A stretch of DNA of 64,000 nt from Azoarcus sp. L1K30 (GTDB lineage Bacteria; Pseudomonadota; Gammaproteobacteria; Burkholderiales; Rhodocyclaceae). The notes under the pieces are model-generated. The model was not told the origin of the DNA, searched no databases, and saw nothing but the letters and a program-made list of their open reading frames with translations. The position numbers and the translations under genes were made by a program. This document shows, in pieces, positions 48,754 through 58,756 of this stretch; position 1 is the stretch's first letter; each line of letters opens with the position of its first letter. The stretch lies in contig NZ_JAGRRD010000001.1 of NCBI RefSeq assembly GCF_018122735.1, positions 1,253,462 to 1,317,461 on the forward strand. Reading direction: 5' to 3'.

Positions 48754-49259
48754 CCTCTCCCTATTTTGAAGACCTTTCCGAGCGCTACGGCAGCGAACTC
48801 GACGATCTGCGCTCGGACTCCGAGGGCAAGGATGTGCTCAACAAGCGACTGCGCGAAAAGCGTCAGGCGTTCAAGGCGCTGATGCCGATGCTGGAAGAGG
48901 CGCCGGAAATGGTTGCGCCGGCCTTTCACGGTGCTTTCGGCTTCAACGACCGCAAGCTGCTCACCCGCGCAGCCGAGGGCATTCCGGGGCTGGGCAATTT
49001 TCCGCGCTGGAAGGAGGTCGCCAAGACCTTGTCGATCGCGCCCTGGGCCCTGCCACTGGTCGAGATGTGCCTGGAAGAAGACGACGGCGACGCCTTTCTC
49101 GTCACCAGTGCCGTGCTCGACTGGATGCAGACCGAGGACATCCGCCGTCCCCAGGCGGCGACGGCAAGCGACGAAGAAGACGACGATGACACTGAAGACC
49201 TTGGCGACGCCGGCGCAGACTGGATGTCGGACCAGGGCTTCGATGCCGTCGATCGTTGA
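48750..49259 (+). CDS. Unknown acidic-tailed protein of the J-domain operon
   Basis: 169 residues, family not recognised. Mostly helical; KRQAFKALMPMLEEAPEMVA suggests HEAT-like packing, and the C-terminus is strongly acidic (DEEDDDDTEDLGDAG). The start MTSPYFEDLSE overlaps the J-domain gene stop. No catalytic motif seen. Tight coupling suggests it works with the J-protein. Confidence 0.75.
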   Translation: MTSPYFEDLSERYGSELDDLRSDSEGKDVLNKRLREKRQAFKALMPMLEEAPEMVAPAFHGAFGFNDRKLLTRAAEGIPGLGNFPRWKEVAKTLSIAPWALPLVEMCLEEDDGDAFLVTSAVLDWMQTEDIRRPQAATASDEEDDDDTEDLGDAGADWMSDQGFDAVDR

Positions 49260-49271
49260 GCGAGGTTCGCC

Positions 49272-50042
49272 ATGACCCATCCCGTCATCAAGGAAACCCA
49301 GGCCCTGATCCTGGTCGGCGAGATCTCCGAGGCCGAATCCCGGCTGGTGTCCATCGCCGAAGAAGAGGGTGATCACGCCCTGGTTGCCGTGCTCGACGAA
49401 ATGGCACCCAAGGACGTGCTCGCGGTCATGCGCGAGTTCGACGCAAGCCGCGAGTCGATCATCAACCTCGTCGTCACGCCCGAGCAGTTCGTCGCCGCGA
49501 TCATGCTCGAGCGCAAGTACGGCGAACCGATCGAGAAATACGTTCCGCGCCTGCGCAATACGATGAACGCGGTCATGCACCGCTCCGCCGCCACCTGTGC
49601 CGAGGTGCTCGAGTGTCTCGCCGAGCACGACGAGGGCGTGCGCCTGCTTGCCGACTATTTCACCGACTACTACGAGAACATCCAGAACCTCGCCTATCAC
49701 GGCGTATTCGAGTACGAGGTCGACCTCGAGAAAGCGCTCGCACCCAAACGCGTGTCGACCTGGGATGCGGAACAGCGCGACGAACTCGATGAAGGCCTGG
49801 AGATCGGCGACGCGATCGAGATGTCGCGGGTGCGCATGTCGCGCTCCGAGGTGGCCGACAGCGACTGGATGGAGACGGCCTGGGTCCTGCGCCACGAGTT
49901 CGAGGACACCTTCGAGTTGCTGGTGATCGAGATCAAGGACCGCATGCGCCGTGCCGCAGAAGCCGAGCACGCACCGCTCCCGGCGGAATCGGCGGAGCCC
50001 GGCGTGCCCAAGCTGTCGGACGACGAAGAATCGGCCATTTAA
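49272..50042 (+). CDS. Unknown protein of the J-domain operon
   Basis: 256 residues, family not recognised. Predicted mostly helical, with repeated hydrophobic helices (SEAESRLVSIAEEEG, APKDVLAVMREFD, TPEQFVAAIMLERKYG) reminiscent of alpha-solenoid proteins. No membrane segment. It starts 12 bases after the previous gene and ends 24 bases before the next. Confidence 0.75.
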   Translation: MTHPVIKETQALILVGEISEAESRLVSIAEEEGDHALVAVLDEMAPKDVLAVMREFDASRESIINLVVTPEQFVAAIMLERKYGEPIEKYVPRLRNTMNAVMHRSAATCAEVLECLAEHDEGVRLLADYFTDYYENIQNLAYHGVFEYEVDLEKALAPKRVSTWDAEQRDELDEGLEIGDAIEMSRVRMSRSEVADSDWMETAWVLRHEFEDTFELLVIEIKDRMRRAAEAEHAPLPAESAEPGVPKLSDDEESAI

Positions 50043-50066
50043 CCCGATTGGAGCCGCGCACAGCCC

Positions 50067-51314
50067 ATGCCGCTTTCCGTATCAGACAGCATGCCCGGTG
50101 AGTCCGCCCTCGCCCGTATCGACAACCGTCCGTTCTTCGAACGGGTGCTCGCGCACGGCCTGGATACAGGACTGATCGGCGACGCACGCGTCGACACGCT
50201 CAAACGTGAAGGCGCCAAGGCAATCGTGCAACTGGCCGCCTTCTTCGGCACCGCCAACCTGCGCCCCGAGCTCGAAGCGGCCCGGCTGCGGCTGGTCACG
50301 CTGGTCAGCCTGGCGCTTGAAGCCGACGCCGGCGGCAGGCCGGAGACCGCGGTCAGTGCGCTCGCCACCAAGAGCCTGCTCACCTTGTCGAAATCAGGCG
50401 CCGACCGTCTGCGGGCACTGATGAAGCTCCCCGAGCACGATATCCTCGAACCGCCGAGCCATAGCGCCGAGGCGGAAAAGGCAGCGCTGGCGCGATGGAC
50501 CTTTGACGAACCCATCAGCTTCGCGCGCTATCTGGCAGAGCGCCGTTCGCGCGAGAACAGGCAGGCACTTCACGAACTGAGCTACTGGCTCGGCGGGAAA
50601 TTCGGCCTCGACCGCGATCACCTGCAATCCGCGCATGTCCCCTGCGATTCGATCATCAACAGCGTGCTGCTCGTGCTCTTCGCCGAGAAAAAGCCCAAGG
50701 GGCTGTTCAGCGCGGAGCGATTCCGCAAGTTGCATGCGGCCGCATGCAAGAAACGCAAGCATGACTTCTCACTGCTCGAGGACTGGCGCGCGGAGATCAC
50801 GCCGGCCATGCGACGCCAGCTCGATCAAGCCTGTCAGCGTTTCACCGAGCAGGTTCTGCCCCTCATCCGGAAACATGAGGCGGTCGACATGCTCAGGGAG
50901 CAGGAACGCTTTTCGGGGCTGTTCTTCTTCGATGCCGCCGACATCGACGAACTGACCCACCACGACAAGGCGCGGGAAAAGACCTGGCGCAAAATCACCG
51001 GTGGCAAGGGTGAGCATACCGACGTGCAATGCACCGTGCTGCTGATGGTCGCGACCGGCCTTGAACCCACGCCAAGCTTGCGCAAGAAGGACGCGGTGCA
51101 GATCTGGCGCAATTTCACCACGTCCGGATTCGACGACAAGGCGGTCACCGATTTCATCGAGAACCTGACGCCCTTCGAGTATCAGGCCGACATCCGCCGG
51201 CTGTGGCAGGACGATCTGGCGGACGAAGCGCGCCTGAACCTCGACAACGAGGACCAGGACCACGTGCTCGCCTACCTTCACGACACCTGTCGCGCCGGCT
51301 GGAAAGCAGGCTGA
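50067..51314 (+). CDS. Unknown 415-residue protein, last in the J-domain operon
   Basis: 415 residues, family not recognised, soluble, largely helical. Charged stretches such as KKRKHDFSLLEDWRAEITPA and KAREKTWRKITGGKGEHTD are present, and no nuclease, ATPase or Rieske motif was found. It ends 36 bases before the converging slipin gene. It could be an effector or a client-recognition protein for the J-domain partner; this is a guess. Confidence 0.75.
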   Translation: MPLSVSDSMPGESALARIDNRPFFERVLAHGLDTGLIGDARVDTLKREGAKAIVQLAAFFGTANLRPELEAARLRLVTLVSLALEADAGGRPETAVSALATKSLLTLSKSGADRLRALMKLPEHDILEPPSHSAEAEKAALARWTFDEPISFARYLAERRSRENRQALHELSYWLGGKFGLDRDHLQSAHVPCDSIINSVLLVLFAEKKPKGLFSAERFRKLHAAACKKRKHDFSLLEDWRAEITPAMRRQLDQACQRFTEQVLPLIRKHEAVDMLREQERFSGLFFFDAADIDELTHHDKAREKTWRKITGGKGEHTDVQCTVLLMVATGLEPTPSLRKKDAVQIWRNFTTSGFDDKAVTDFIENLTPFEYQADIRRLWQDDLADEARLNLDNEDQDHVLAYLHDTCRAGWKAG

Positions 51315-51350
51315 AGCCGGCGCACCGGCACCGTCGGCCTCGCTTGCGGC

Positions 51351-52130
51351 TTAATCGCCCGCAGCGCCCTTGCCGTCCTTCACGTTGAACAGCTTGCCGA
51401 TCAGGTCGACCGGAACCGGAAACACCAGCGTCGAACTCTTGTCGCCGGCAACCTGCGTCAGCGTCTGCAGATAGCGCAGCTGCATCGCCGCCGGCTCGCG
51501 CGAGAGCATTTCGGCAGCGTCCTTCAGGGCTTCGGCAGCCTGCCGTTCGCCTTCGGCATGAATCACCTTGGCACGCCGCTCACGTTCGGCCTCGGCCTGA
51601 CGCGCGATGGCCCGGATCATGTTCTCGTTGAGGTCGATGTGCTTGATCTCGACGTTGGTGACCTTGATGCCCCACGAGTCGGTCTGCGCATCGAGGATCT
51701 GCTGCACGTCGAGGTTGAGGCGTTCGCGTTCGGCCAACATTTCATCGAGCTCGTGCTTGCCCAGCACCGCGCGCAGCGTCGTCTGCGCCAGCTGACTGGT
51801 GGCCATGAGGAAGTTCTCGACCTGGATGATGGCCTTCTCGGCATCGACCACGCGGAAGAAGACGATCGCATTGACCTTGACCGAGACATTGTCGCGCGAG
51901 ATCACGTCCTGCGACGGCACATCCATCGTCACCACGCGCAGGTCGACCTTGACGATCTGCTGGATGCCCGGAATCACGATCACCAGCCCCGGCCCCTTCA
52001 CCTTCCAGAACCGCCCCAGCATGAAGATCACGCCGCGCTCGTACTCACGCAGGATCTTGATCGAGGCGACGACCAGGAAGATGAGCAAGAGAATGAATGG
52101 GGCAAAGCCCAGTTGCAGATCGATCATCAT
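51351..52130 (-). CDS. Slipin/stomatin-like SPFH (band 7) protein
   Basis: 259 residues. One N-terminal membrane helix (about 8-28), then the SPFH domain ([20 protein letters not shown]) and a coiled region ([19 protein letters not shown]). Bacterial slipins form membrane microdomain scaffolds with an NfeD partner, which is encoded directly upstream with an ATGA overlap. GGGGAG supports the ATG at 52130. Confidence 0.92.
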   Translation of the reverse strand: MMIDLQLGFAPFILLLIFLVVASIKILREYERGVIFMLGRFWKVKGPGLVIVIPGIQQIVKVDLRVVTMDVPSQDVISRDNVSVKVNAIVFFRVVDAEKAIIQVENFLMATSQLAQTTLRAVLGKHELDEMLAERERLNLDVQQILDAQTDSWGIKVTNVEIKHIDLNENMIRAIARQAEAERERRAKVIHAEGERQAAEALKDAAEMLSREPAAMQLRYLQTLTQVAGDKSSTLVFPVPVDLIGKLFNVKDGKGAAGD

Positions 52131-53569
52131 GAAGTACTCCCCGGAATGGATGCATCGCTTGCGGGTGAAACCGTGACGGTCAGGCCGTCGAGTCGATCGA
52201 CACGGACGGCCGCGCCGGGGGCAAGTGCAGCCGAGGAGCGCGCGCGCCACGTCTCGCCATGCACCCTCACCCACCAGCCGCCGCCTTCGGCTTCGCCCAG
52301 CACGACACCTGATGCGCCGGGCATTTCCTCGCGACCGCTGACCACCGGCCTTTTGAAACTGCGCGAAGCGAACCCGCCGATGGCCAGCAGCACCGCCGCA
52401 CTGGCAAGCGCGAGGCCCACGATCAGCGCGATCGGCACGCCGAAGCCGGGCGCCTCGGAATCCATCAGGAACAGGCCCCCGACCACAAACGCGATGATGC
52501 CGCCGACACCCAGAACGCCAAAACTCGGCAGGAAGGCCTCCGCCAGCATCAGCCCGGCCCCCACCGCCACCAGCAATACGCCCGCCCAGTTCACCGGCAA
52601 CAGGTGAAACGCATAGAGCGCGATCATCAGCGAGATCGCACCGGCGACGCCGGGTACGCCGAAGCCGGGCGAAGTGAATTCGAAGAACAATCCGTATATG
52701 CCGATCATCATCAGGATGAGCGCGACCTGCGGATTGGTGAGGAGCGCGAGAATGCGATTGCGCCAGTCCGCCTCATGACGTTCGACGACGGCCTTCGCCG
52801 TCGCGAGCTCGACCGTGCGGCCGTGCATCTCCACCTTGCGCCCATCGAGCCTGGCCAGCAGTTCGGACAGGTCGGGGGCAATGATCTCGATCACGCCGTT
52901 TGCAAGCGCATCCTCCGCACTCAAGCTGGCGGCCTCGCGCACGGCACGCTCGGCGAAGGCAAGATCGCGTCCACGCAACTGGGCAAGGCTGCGGATATAG
53001 GCGCTCGCATCGGACACCGACTTGGCCGCCATGGCATCGGCGGGCATCGCCGGCTCGGCTTCGGCCCCGTCTTCGGATGGAGCATCGGCTTGCTCGCCGC
53101 TTGCGTTGGCGCGTTTCGGCGCGGGCCGCCCGGCGTCCGGCTTGGCCCCGCCGAACCCGATCGCAACCGGCGTTGCCGCCCCGAGATTGGTCGCGGGCGC
53201 CATCGCCGCAACGTGGCTGGCATAGAGAATGTAAGTGCCTGCGCTGGCGGCCCGCGCGCCTTCCGGCGACACGAAAGTCACCACTGGAAGCGGCGACGCG
53301 AGGATGTCCTTGATGATGGCCCGCATCGCGGTGTCGAGCCCGCCGGGCGTATCCATCTCGAGCACCACCAGCGCCGCCTCGTTGTCGACTGCGCGGGCCA
53401 GACCGGCATGGAAATAGTCTGCCGTCGCCGGTCCGATCACGCCATCGATTCGAAGAACGACCACGCTGCCGCCAGCAGGCGCCGAATGCGCGAGTGTGCC
53501 CGGCCACGCCATCGTCAGTACGACAAGCACCAGCCCCAGGCACCCGATCCACGACATCATGCGCTTCAT
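52127..53569 (-). CDS. nfeD: NfeD-family membrane serine protease
   Basis: 480 residues. Signal peptide, then a ClpP/SppA-like serine protease domain (about 40-250) with TPGGL and catalytic Ser in [10 protein letters not shown] (Lys region near [14 protein letters not shown]), then four or five membrane helices and a C-terminal OB-like NfeD domain ([19 protein letters not shown]). Long NfeD proteins cleave slipin partners. The start MKRMMSWIG has GGAGG upstream. Confidence 0.92.
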   Translation of the reverse strand: MKRMMSWIGCLGLVLVVLTMAWPGTLAHSAPAGGSVVVLRIDGVIGPATADYFHAGLARAVDNEAALVVLEMDTPGGLDTAMRAIIKDILASPLPVVTFVSPEGARAASAGTYILYASHVAAMAPATNLGAATPVAIGFGGAKPDAGRPAPKRANASGEQADAPSEDGAEAEPAMPADAMAAKSVSDASAYIRSLAQLRGRDLAFAERAVREAASLSAEDALANGVIEIIAPDLSELLARLDGRKVEMHGRTVELATAKAVVERHEADWRNRILALLTNPQVALILMMIGIYGLFFEFTSPGFGVPGVAGAISLMIALYAFHLLPVNWAGVLLVAVGAGLMLAEAFLPSFGVLGVGGIIAFVVGGLFLMDSEAPGFGVPIALIVGLALASAAVLLAIGGFASRSFKRPVVSGREEMPGASGVVLGEAEGGGWWVRVHGETWRARSSAALAPGAAVRVDRLDGLTVTVSPASDASIPGSTS

Positions 53570-53823
53570 GCAGTTTCCTCCCGATCGACGCAACGATTCG
53601 GAAAAAACCCGTCTGCTTCAATACTCGGAGTGTGTAAGCGAAAGCTTAGTTCATCGCGCGATACGGACCGATATTCGTTTTTCTTGCTTCGTTATACCTG
53701 CAGGATTGGCTACTCTATGCCTGACGGCCCTTTGCGGCTGCCCGCTGAATCCGAACATGGCGTGTCCTCGCTCGCAGGCGGGAATCGCGCAACAACCTGA
53801 AACCGAGAACTGGAGTCGAGAGC

Positions 53824-54801
53824 ATGTCGAACTGGTATTCCGACAATTCGAAGTCGATTGGCCGCACCCCGCTGGTGCGGCTGAACCGTGTCATCGATGG
53901 CGCGTCGGCCACCGTACTGGCGAAGATCGAAGGCCGCAATCCGGCTTATTCCGTGAAGTGCCGCATCGGCGCAGCCATGGTCGAGGACGCCGAGCGTCGT
54001 GGCCTGCTGGGTCCGGGCAAGGAACTGGTGGAGCCGACCAGCGGCAACACCGGCATCGCGCTCGCTTTCGTCGCCGCGGCGCGCGGCATTCCGCTGACGC
54101 TGACGATGCCGGAGACGATGAGCATCGAGCGCCGCAAGCTGCTGGTCGCCTATGGCGCCAAGCTGGTGCTGACCGAAGGCGCGCGCGGCATGGCAGGCGC
54201 GATTGCAAAGGCCGAAGAGATCGCAGCCTCGGACCCGAATCGTTATGTCCTGCTGCAGCAGTTCAAGAACCCGGCCAATCCGGCCATTCACGAGGCGACG
54301 ACCGGCCCCGAGATCTGGAACGATACCGACGGCGCCGTCGACATCTTCGTCTCCGGCGTCGGCACCGGCGGCACCATCACCGGCGTATCGCGCTTCATCA
54401 AACGCAACCGCGGCAAGTCCATCCTCACGGTCGCGGTAGAGCCCGCGGCCAGCCCGGTGATCACGCAGAAACGCGCGGGCGACGCATTGCAACCGGGACC
54501 GCACAAGATCCAGGGCATCGGTGCCGGATTCATTCCGGATGTGCTCGACATGTCGCTCATCGACGCAGTCGAGACCGTCAGCAATGAAGAGGCCGTCGAG
54601 TATGCTCGCCGGCTCGCCCAGGAGGAAGGCATTCTGAGCGGCATCTCCTGCGGCGCGGCCCTTGCCGCTGCCGTTCGCTACGCGCGCGATCCCCAGCATG
54701 CCGGCAAGACCATTGTCGTTGTGCTGCCGGATTCGGGCGAGCGTTACCTGAGCTCGGTCCTGTTCGACGGCATGTTCGACGAAAAGGGCGTCGCGATCTG
54801 A
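53824..54801 (+). CDS. cysK: Cysteine synthase (O-acetylserine sulfhydrylase)
   Basis: 325 residues, a PLP enzyme of the beta family. PLP Schiff-base Lys45 (NPAYSVKCR), substrate loop PTSGNTGI (69-76 region), phosphate-binding [10 protein letters not shown] and SGISCGA. Makes cysteine from O-acetylserine and sulfide. Divergent from nfeD over 254 bases; a terminator hairpin follows. Confidence 0.95.
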   Translation: MSNWYSDNSKSIGRTPLVRLNRVIDGASATVLAKIEGRNPAYSVKCRIGAAMVEDAERRGLLGPGKELVEPTSGNTGIALAFVAAARGIPLTLTMPETMSIERRKLLVAYGAKLVLTEGARGMAGAIAKAEEIAASDPNRYVLLQQFKNPANPAIHEATTGPEIWNDTDGAVDIFVSGVGTGGTITGVSRFIKRNRGKSILTVAVEPAASPVITQKRAGDALQPGPHKIQGIGAGFIPDVLDMSLIDAVETVSNEEAVEYARRLAQEEGILSGISCGAALAAAVRYARDPQHAGKTIVVVLPDSGERYLSSVLFDGMFDEKGVAI

Positions 54802-54813
54802 ACGCTGCCTCGC

Positions 54814-54835
54814 CGCGCGAAGCGGCATTCGCGCG
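54814..54835 (+). terminator. Terminator hairpin after cysK
   Basis: An 8-bp stem CGCGCGAA/TTCGCGCG (54814-54821 and 54828-54835) with a 6-base loop lies 12 bases after the stop, followed by CGGCAATATATTG, a weak AT-rich tail. Confidence 0.55.
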
Positions 54836-54890
54836 CGGCAATATATTGACCCGGCAATGAAACAGATGAAGTCATTGTCGGCACGTAATT

Positions 54891-55303
54891 CCTCCCTCTT
54901 CAAGGGGGTAGCCGGGGTTTCGGCGAGCACTGCTCGCTGCCGGCGTAGCCGCGAGGCATTGCTGAGACGACCGGTTGGGATGGGGATGGGCTTCAACGGC
55001 CGACCGAACCCATCCCCATCCTGTCCTTCCCCTTGAAGGGGAAGAAACCTGCAAATGAGGTTCGGCGGGACCCCGTCTGCTCCCTCCCCTTCACGGGGGT
55101 GAGAGCGGGGTTTCAGCGAGCATCGCTCGCTGCCGCTCGAACGACAGCGCGTCTCTGCGTTGGCTACCGGGCTGGGGTGGGGATGGGTTTCAAGTAATGC
55201 CAACAAGACCCATCCCCCTCCCAACGTCCCCCTTGAAGGGGGAGGAGCCCCTTCGAACCCGATCAGCAGGTCCCTTTCCCCGAAAATGCAAGGGCAGGGA
55301 GCG
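54891..55303. repeat. Intergenic palindromic repeat, copy D (composite)
   Basis: The longest copy. It contains the GTAGCCGGGGTTTCGGCGAG-CACTGCTCGC unit (split here), nearly identical over about 70 bases to copy B, then GGATGGGGATGGGCTTCAA, its mirror, a second GCGAGCATCGCTCGC unit, a second GGGGATGGGTTTCAAG and its mirror, and GATCAGCAGGTCCCTTTCCC at the right. It appears to be two nested or tandem elements. It occupies most of the 597-base gap between cysK and the DUF1329 gene. Confidence 0.8.
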
Positions 55304-55354
55304 ACCGTGCTGAACTCCACCTTTCGTCATCAAATTGATTGCCGGATTAATAAT

Positions 55355-55386
55355 ACGGCCCCGCCCCCGCTTGGGGACGGGGCCGT
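55355..55386 (-). terminator. Terminator after the second DUF1329 gene
   Basis: On the minus strand a 9-bp stem ACGGCCCCG/CGGGGCCGT (outer arms 55378-55386 and 55355-55363), extended inward by four G-C pairs, is followed by ATTATTAAT. It starts 13 bases after the DUF1329 stop and ends the meta-pathway/transport operon. Confidence 0.8.
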
Positions 55387-55398
55387 TTGCGTTGATGC

Positions 55399-56703
55399 TC
55401 AGTCGCCGCCGCGCATGTACTGCACCTGGAACATCGACGCCGGATTCAGCTTGGCGTCCACTTGCCCCTTGAACTGGCCGGTGGTGCAGTGCTTGCTCTG
55501 CACGTCCACCATCGAGAAGGCATCGTCGATACCAATACCCGAGCCCTTGTTGACCGGCAGATGATGGTCCGGATGGCTCTTGCCAACCGTCCACACCTTC
55601 CACAGCTCGCCCTTGCGGTCGTAGATTTCCACCGCGCCATTCAGGTTGCCGAGCTGCGCATCCATGTAGAACACGCGCTTCGACACCGGATGATTGGCAT
55701 TGACCGGCGTGGCCTCGACCACGTACACCTTGCGCAACTGCCAGCTGCCGTCGAAGAAGCACTCGCCCTTGCCGCCGAAGCTGACGTACTTGTAGCCATC
55801 ACTGTCACCGAACTCGTCGGTCAGCTTCAGATCATTGTGGTTCCACATCGGCAGCAGCACGTTCTTCGTGCCCTTGTAGGCCCACTTCATGTCCGAGACA
55901 CGCCCGTTGTAGCCCTCGAAGTCCTCGATCATCAGGTCCGAGCCGAGGAAGGCATCGGTGGTCTGACCCGTCGCCAGACGACGCACCCGGCGCTGGAAAC
56001 CGAGGTAGAGGTAGGCGTCGTCGAGCTTCTGGTCGTCGTCATAGCGCTGGATCAGGAGCTGGGTGTTCTTCAGATCCTGCGGCTCGAGCACCTTGACGTA
56101 GATCGCACGGAACAGGTCGGACGGGTTGGGCGTCACCTCGGGCACCGGCGCATCCTGCACCCGGTGCTTGAAGTTGAGGAAGTGGAAGTTCATCTTGATG
56201 GTGCGCTCGAGCTGGCCGCTTTCCATGTTGCGGTACTTCCAGAAGAAGGGGTAGATCGCCGCGTTGTCACCCCAGTTCACCCCGTACTTGTAGTTCCACG
56301 CCAGCTTTTCGCCTGCGCGCGGATCCTTGGCGTCGGGTTCCTCGGGGAAGGGACGACCGGCGACGAAGCCGGTGATGTCGCCGTTGTTGGGGCCGAGCTT
56401 CGCGGTGTTGAGGTTTTTCTTGGTCGCCTCGACATAGGCCTTGTTCATCTCGAACTGGGTCGTCGCCCCGACCTTGAGCTCGTAATATCCATCCTTGATC
56501 ATCTTGTAGGTGCCGACCGCGAGCACCTCCTTGAACGAGTCCACGTTGGCCTTGGTGAGCACCATGCCCGGCGTCAGGCCGGGTGCGCTGGGAAAGCCGA
56601 TCTTGTAGGGATTGAACGAGGCGTCGACGTCCGCTTCGGTCGCGGCGTGGGCGAACCCGAAGGTGCCGGCGAGCGCAAGCGCGAGGGTGAGTTTCCTGAT
56701 CAT
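55399..56703 (-). CDS. DUF1329 periplasmic protein (second copy)
   Basis: 434 residues. Signal peptide MIRKLTLALALAGTFGFAHA, then the LolA/LolB-like DUF1329 domain. It shares the layout of the first copy (NANHPVSKRVFYMDAQLGNL near the C-terminus; RRVRRLATGQTTDAF in the middle). GGAG precedes the ATG, 17 bases after the DUF1302 gene ends. Last gene of its operon, ahead of the terminator. Confidence 0.85.
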   Translation of the reverse strand: MIRKLTLALALAGTFGFAHAATEADVDASFNPYKIGFPSAPGLTPGMVLTKANVDSFKEVLAVGTYKMIKDGYYELKVGATTQFEMNKAYVEATKKNLNTAKLGPNNGDITGFVAGRPFPEEPDAKDPRAGEKLAWNYKYGVNWGDNAAIYPFFWKYRNMESGQLERTIKMNFHFLNFKHRVQDAPVPEVTPNPSDLFRAIYVKVLEPQDLKNTQLLIQRYDDDQKLDDAYLYLGFQRRVRRLATGQTTDAFLGSDLMIEDFEGYNGRVSDMKWAYKGTKNVLLPMWNHNDLKLTDEFGDSDGYKYVSFGGKGECFFDGSWQLRKVYVVEATPVNANHPVSKRVFYMDAQLGNLNGAVEIYDRKGELWKVWTVGKSHPDHHLPVNKGSGIGIDDAFSMVDVQSKHCTTGQFKGQVDAKLNPASMFQVQYMRGGD

Positions 56704-56720
56704 GCTGTTTGTCTCCGTTA

Positions 56721-58700
56721 TCAGAACTTGTACCGCAGCGAGACGAAGATCTCGTCTTCATTGACCGCCGAACCGATCGGCCCGGCGCGGAAGCGGCCCA
56801 GCGGCTCGAAGCCGGACAGACCACGCGAATAGGCCTGCATCGGATCGCCCGGGATGTCGGGACCGCTGGTGAAGGGCGCCCACGGATTGCAGGCACGGCA
56901 ATCGTCAAAGGTATTCGCGCCCTTGCCGCCCTTGAAGTTGGCGCCGAAAGTCACCTTCAGATCGTCGGACATGCTCCACTCCACCGCCGGTGCGATGGTG
57001 TGCGAACGCGCACGGAAGTCGCGTGCGATGATCAGCTGCGGACTCACCCGGTCGTTCATCATGAAACCCTTGATCAACAGCGTCGCGATGAAGTTGTCCT
57101 TGAAATCGGGAATGCCGACCTTGCCCAGCGGCCCGTCCTCGAGTTCGTGATCGAAGATATGCTGCCAGAACAACTGCCCCGAGATCAGGGTGGTGCGGTG
57201 CGGGTTGATGAAGGGGATGAAGGTCGGACGGTCGATGCCGACCACGCCGCGGAACACGCGGTTGCGCGAGTACAGTTCGGGCCGGTTGGTATTGGCGAAC
57301 TCCTCGCCCCAGGTCATCGCGCCTTCCATGCGGATCGCCGCACCCAACGCCTCGGACTCGAAATCGACGGACCCGCCCAGCAGGTTGACCCGCGGGAAGT
57401 ACATGTCGAACGAGATCAGATAGGGCCAGGCATCGCGGTACTCGTTGATGAAGGCATTGGTCGCACGCTTGCCACCGTGCAGCGAGGGCAGCTGCGAGCG
57501 GTAGTGCAAGGCATTGAGCGAGAACGCCAGCCCGCCCATCGTCACCCCCTCGTACTTGACGCCAAGCTGGGTGTTTTCCAGGCTCCATTCGGGAAGATGC
57601 ACATTGGCCAGGCCGATCTGCCCGGGGCCGAAGTTGGTCGCCAGCAGCGTGTCCGGTCCGACGTTGGCAAAGTTGGCCACCGTGCCACCGTAGTCCCACA
57701 GCGTCTTCATGCCGCGGAAGAAGCAGCCTGCGTCGAGGATGACATTGGGCGAGCCGCATTGTCCGAGTATGTTGGGGCGGAACTTGTCGAAGTTCCACAC
57801 CACCTGCAGGTTGCGGTCCTGCATGGACTCGCTCGGCCCCATGCGGTACTCGGCCTGTGCGATCCACATCGGGATACGGATATCCTGCAGCTCGTCGTAG
57901 ATGTTGTTGCGCGAGAAATCGACCGGGTTGATCACGTCGAGCACGCGGAACAGGTCGGTGCGCCCCCACACCACCTGCTGTTTGCCGATCTTGAGGAACA
58001 TGCTCTTGCCATCGGCGAGCGGCACGTTCTTTCTGACGTAGGCTTCGCGAATGAAGTCGAGCCGATCGTTGAACTCGGAGAACTCGAGCTCGGACAGGTT
58101 CTTGTCGCCATAGCCGCCGAGATCGACACACCCCCGCCCGTCCGTGTCGCAAGGCCTGACCGGCACACCGAAGGCGACCCCGCCACCGATGCTGTGAACG
58201 CGGTCTCCCAGCACGCGCAAACCGTCGTTCGGACTGTCGGGATAGCCGTTGGTGAACACGTTTCCGGTGAGCCCGAGCCCATCGACCACGTCCTTGGTCA
58301 CCGGGCCTGCGCCATGGGGCGTGTAGATGTAGCCACCGGGCGTTGTCGACTGCAGCATGATCGGGCCGCCGGCGTCTTCGCCGAATTGGCCCTTGTTCAT
58401 CCGGTAGACGCCATCCCACGAGCCCCGCAGTACACCGTGGAATTTCCACCCGTCCGACAGGCCCTTGTCGGCCTCGACCTGCACGGTATTGCGGAACTTC
58501 GACAGCCCCACGGTCTTGCCGGTGGCGTCCTTGCCACGGAATGCGGTGTGGTTCTCGTAGTACACGTCCGCCGTCCACGGCGTCGTGTCGCTCCCCAGTT
58601 CAGGCAGCCCGGCCGCCCCCGACGAGGCGGCAAACGCCGCCCCGAGGGCCATCATGCACGACTTGAGCAGCGGCTTTCCCGCCGCTTTCAGCTTTGTCAT
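56721..58700 (-). CDS. DUF1302 outer-membrane beta-barrel (second copy)
   Basis: 659 residues, over 100 longer than the first copy. Signal peptide ends near SGAAG/L; C-terminal strand IFVSLRYKF ends in Phe. It carries two stretches with paired cysteines (PCDTDGRGC and DDCRACNP), which may form disulfides in the barrel loops. The start MTKLKAAGKP has GAGGAG upstream. Confidence 0.85.
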   Translation of the reverse strand: MTKLKAAGKPLLKSCMMALGAAFAASSGAAGLPELGSDTTPWTADVYYENHTAFRGKDATGKTVGLSKFRNTVQVEADKGLSDGWKFHGVLRGSWDGVYRMNKGQFGEDAGGPIMLQSTTPGGYIYTPHGAGPVTKDVVDGLGLTGNVFTNGYPDSPNDGLRVLGDRVHSIGGGVAFGVPVRPCDTDGRGCVDLGGYGDKNLSELEFSEFNDRLDFIREAYVRKNVPLADGKSMFLKIGKQQVVWGRTDLFRVLDVINPVDFSRNNIYDELQDIRIPMWIAQAEYRMGPSESMQDRNLQVVWNFDKFRPNILGQCGSPNVILDAGCFFRGMKTLWDYGGTVANFANVGPDTLLATNFGPGQIGLANVHLPEWSLENTQLGVKYEGVTMGGLAFSLNALHYRSQLPSLHGGKRATNAFINEYRDAWPYLISFDMYFPRVNLLGGSVDFESEALGAAIRMEGAMTWGEEFANTNRPELYSRNRVFRGVVGIDRPTFIPFINPHRTTLISGQLFWQHIFDHELEDGPLGKVGIPDFKDNFIATLLIKGFMMNDRVSPQLIIARDFRARSHTIAPAVEWSMSDDLKVTFGANFKGGKGANTFDDCRACNPWAPFTSGPDIPGDPMQAYSRGLSGFEPLGRFRAGPIGSAVNEDEIFVSLRYKF

Positions 58701-58756
58701 CCTTGTCTCCTCGCTTGTTATGAAAATCGCGGGTGGTCTGCCCACCCGACCTCCCC

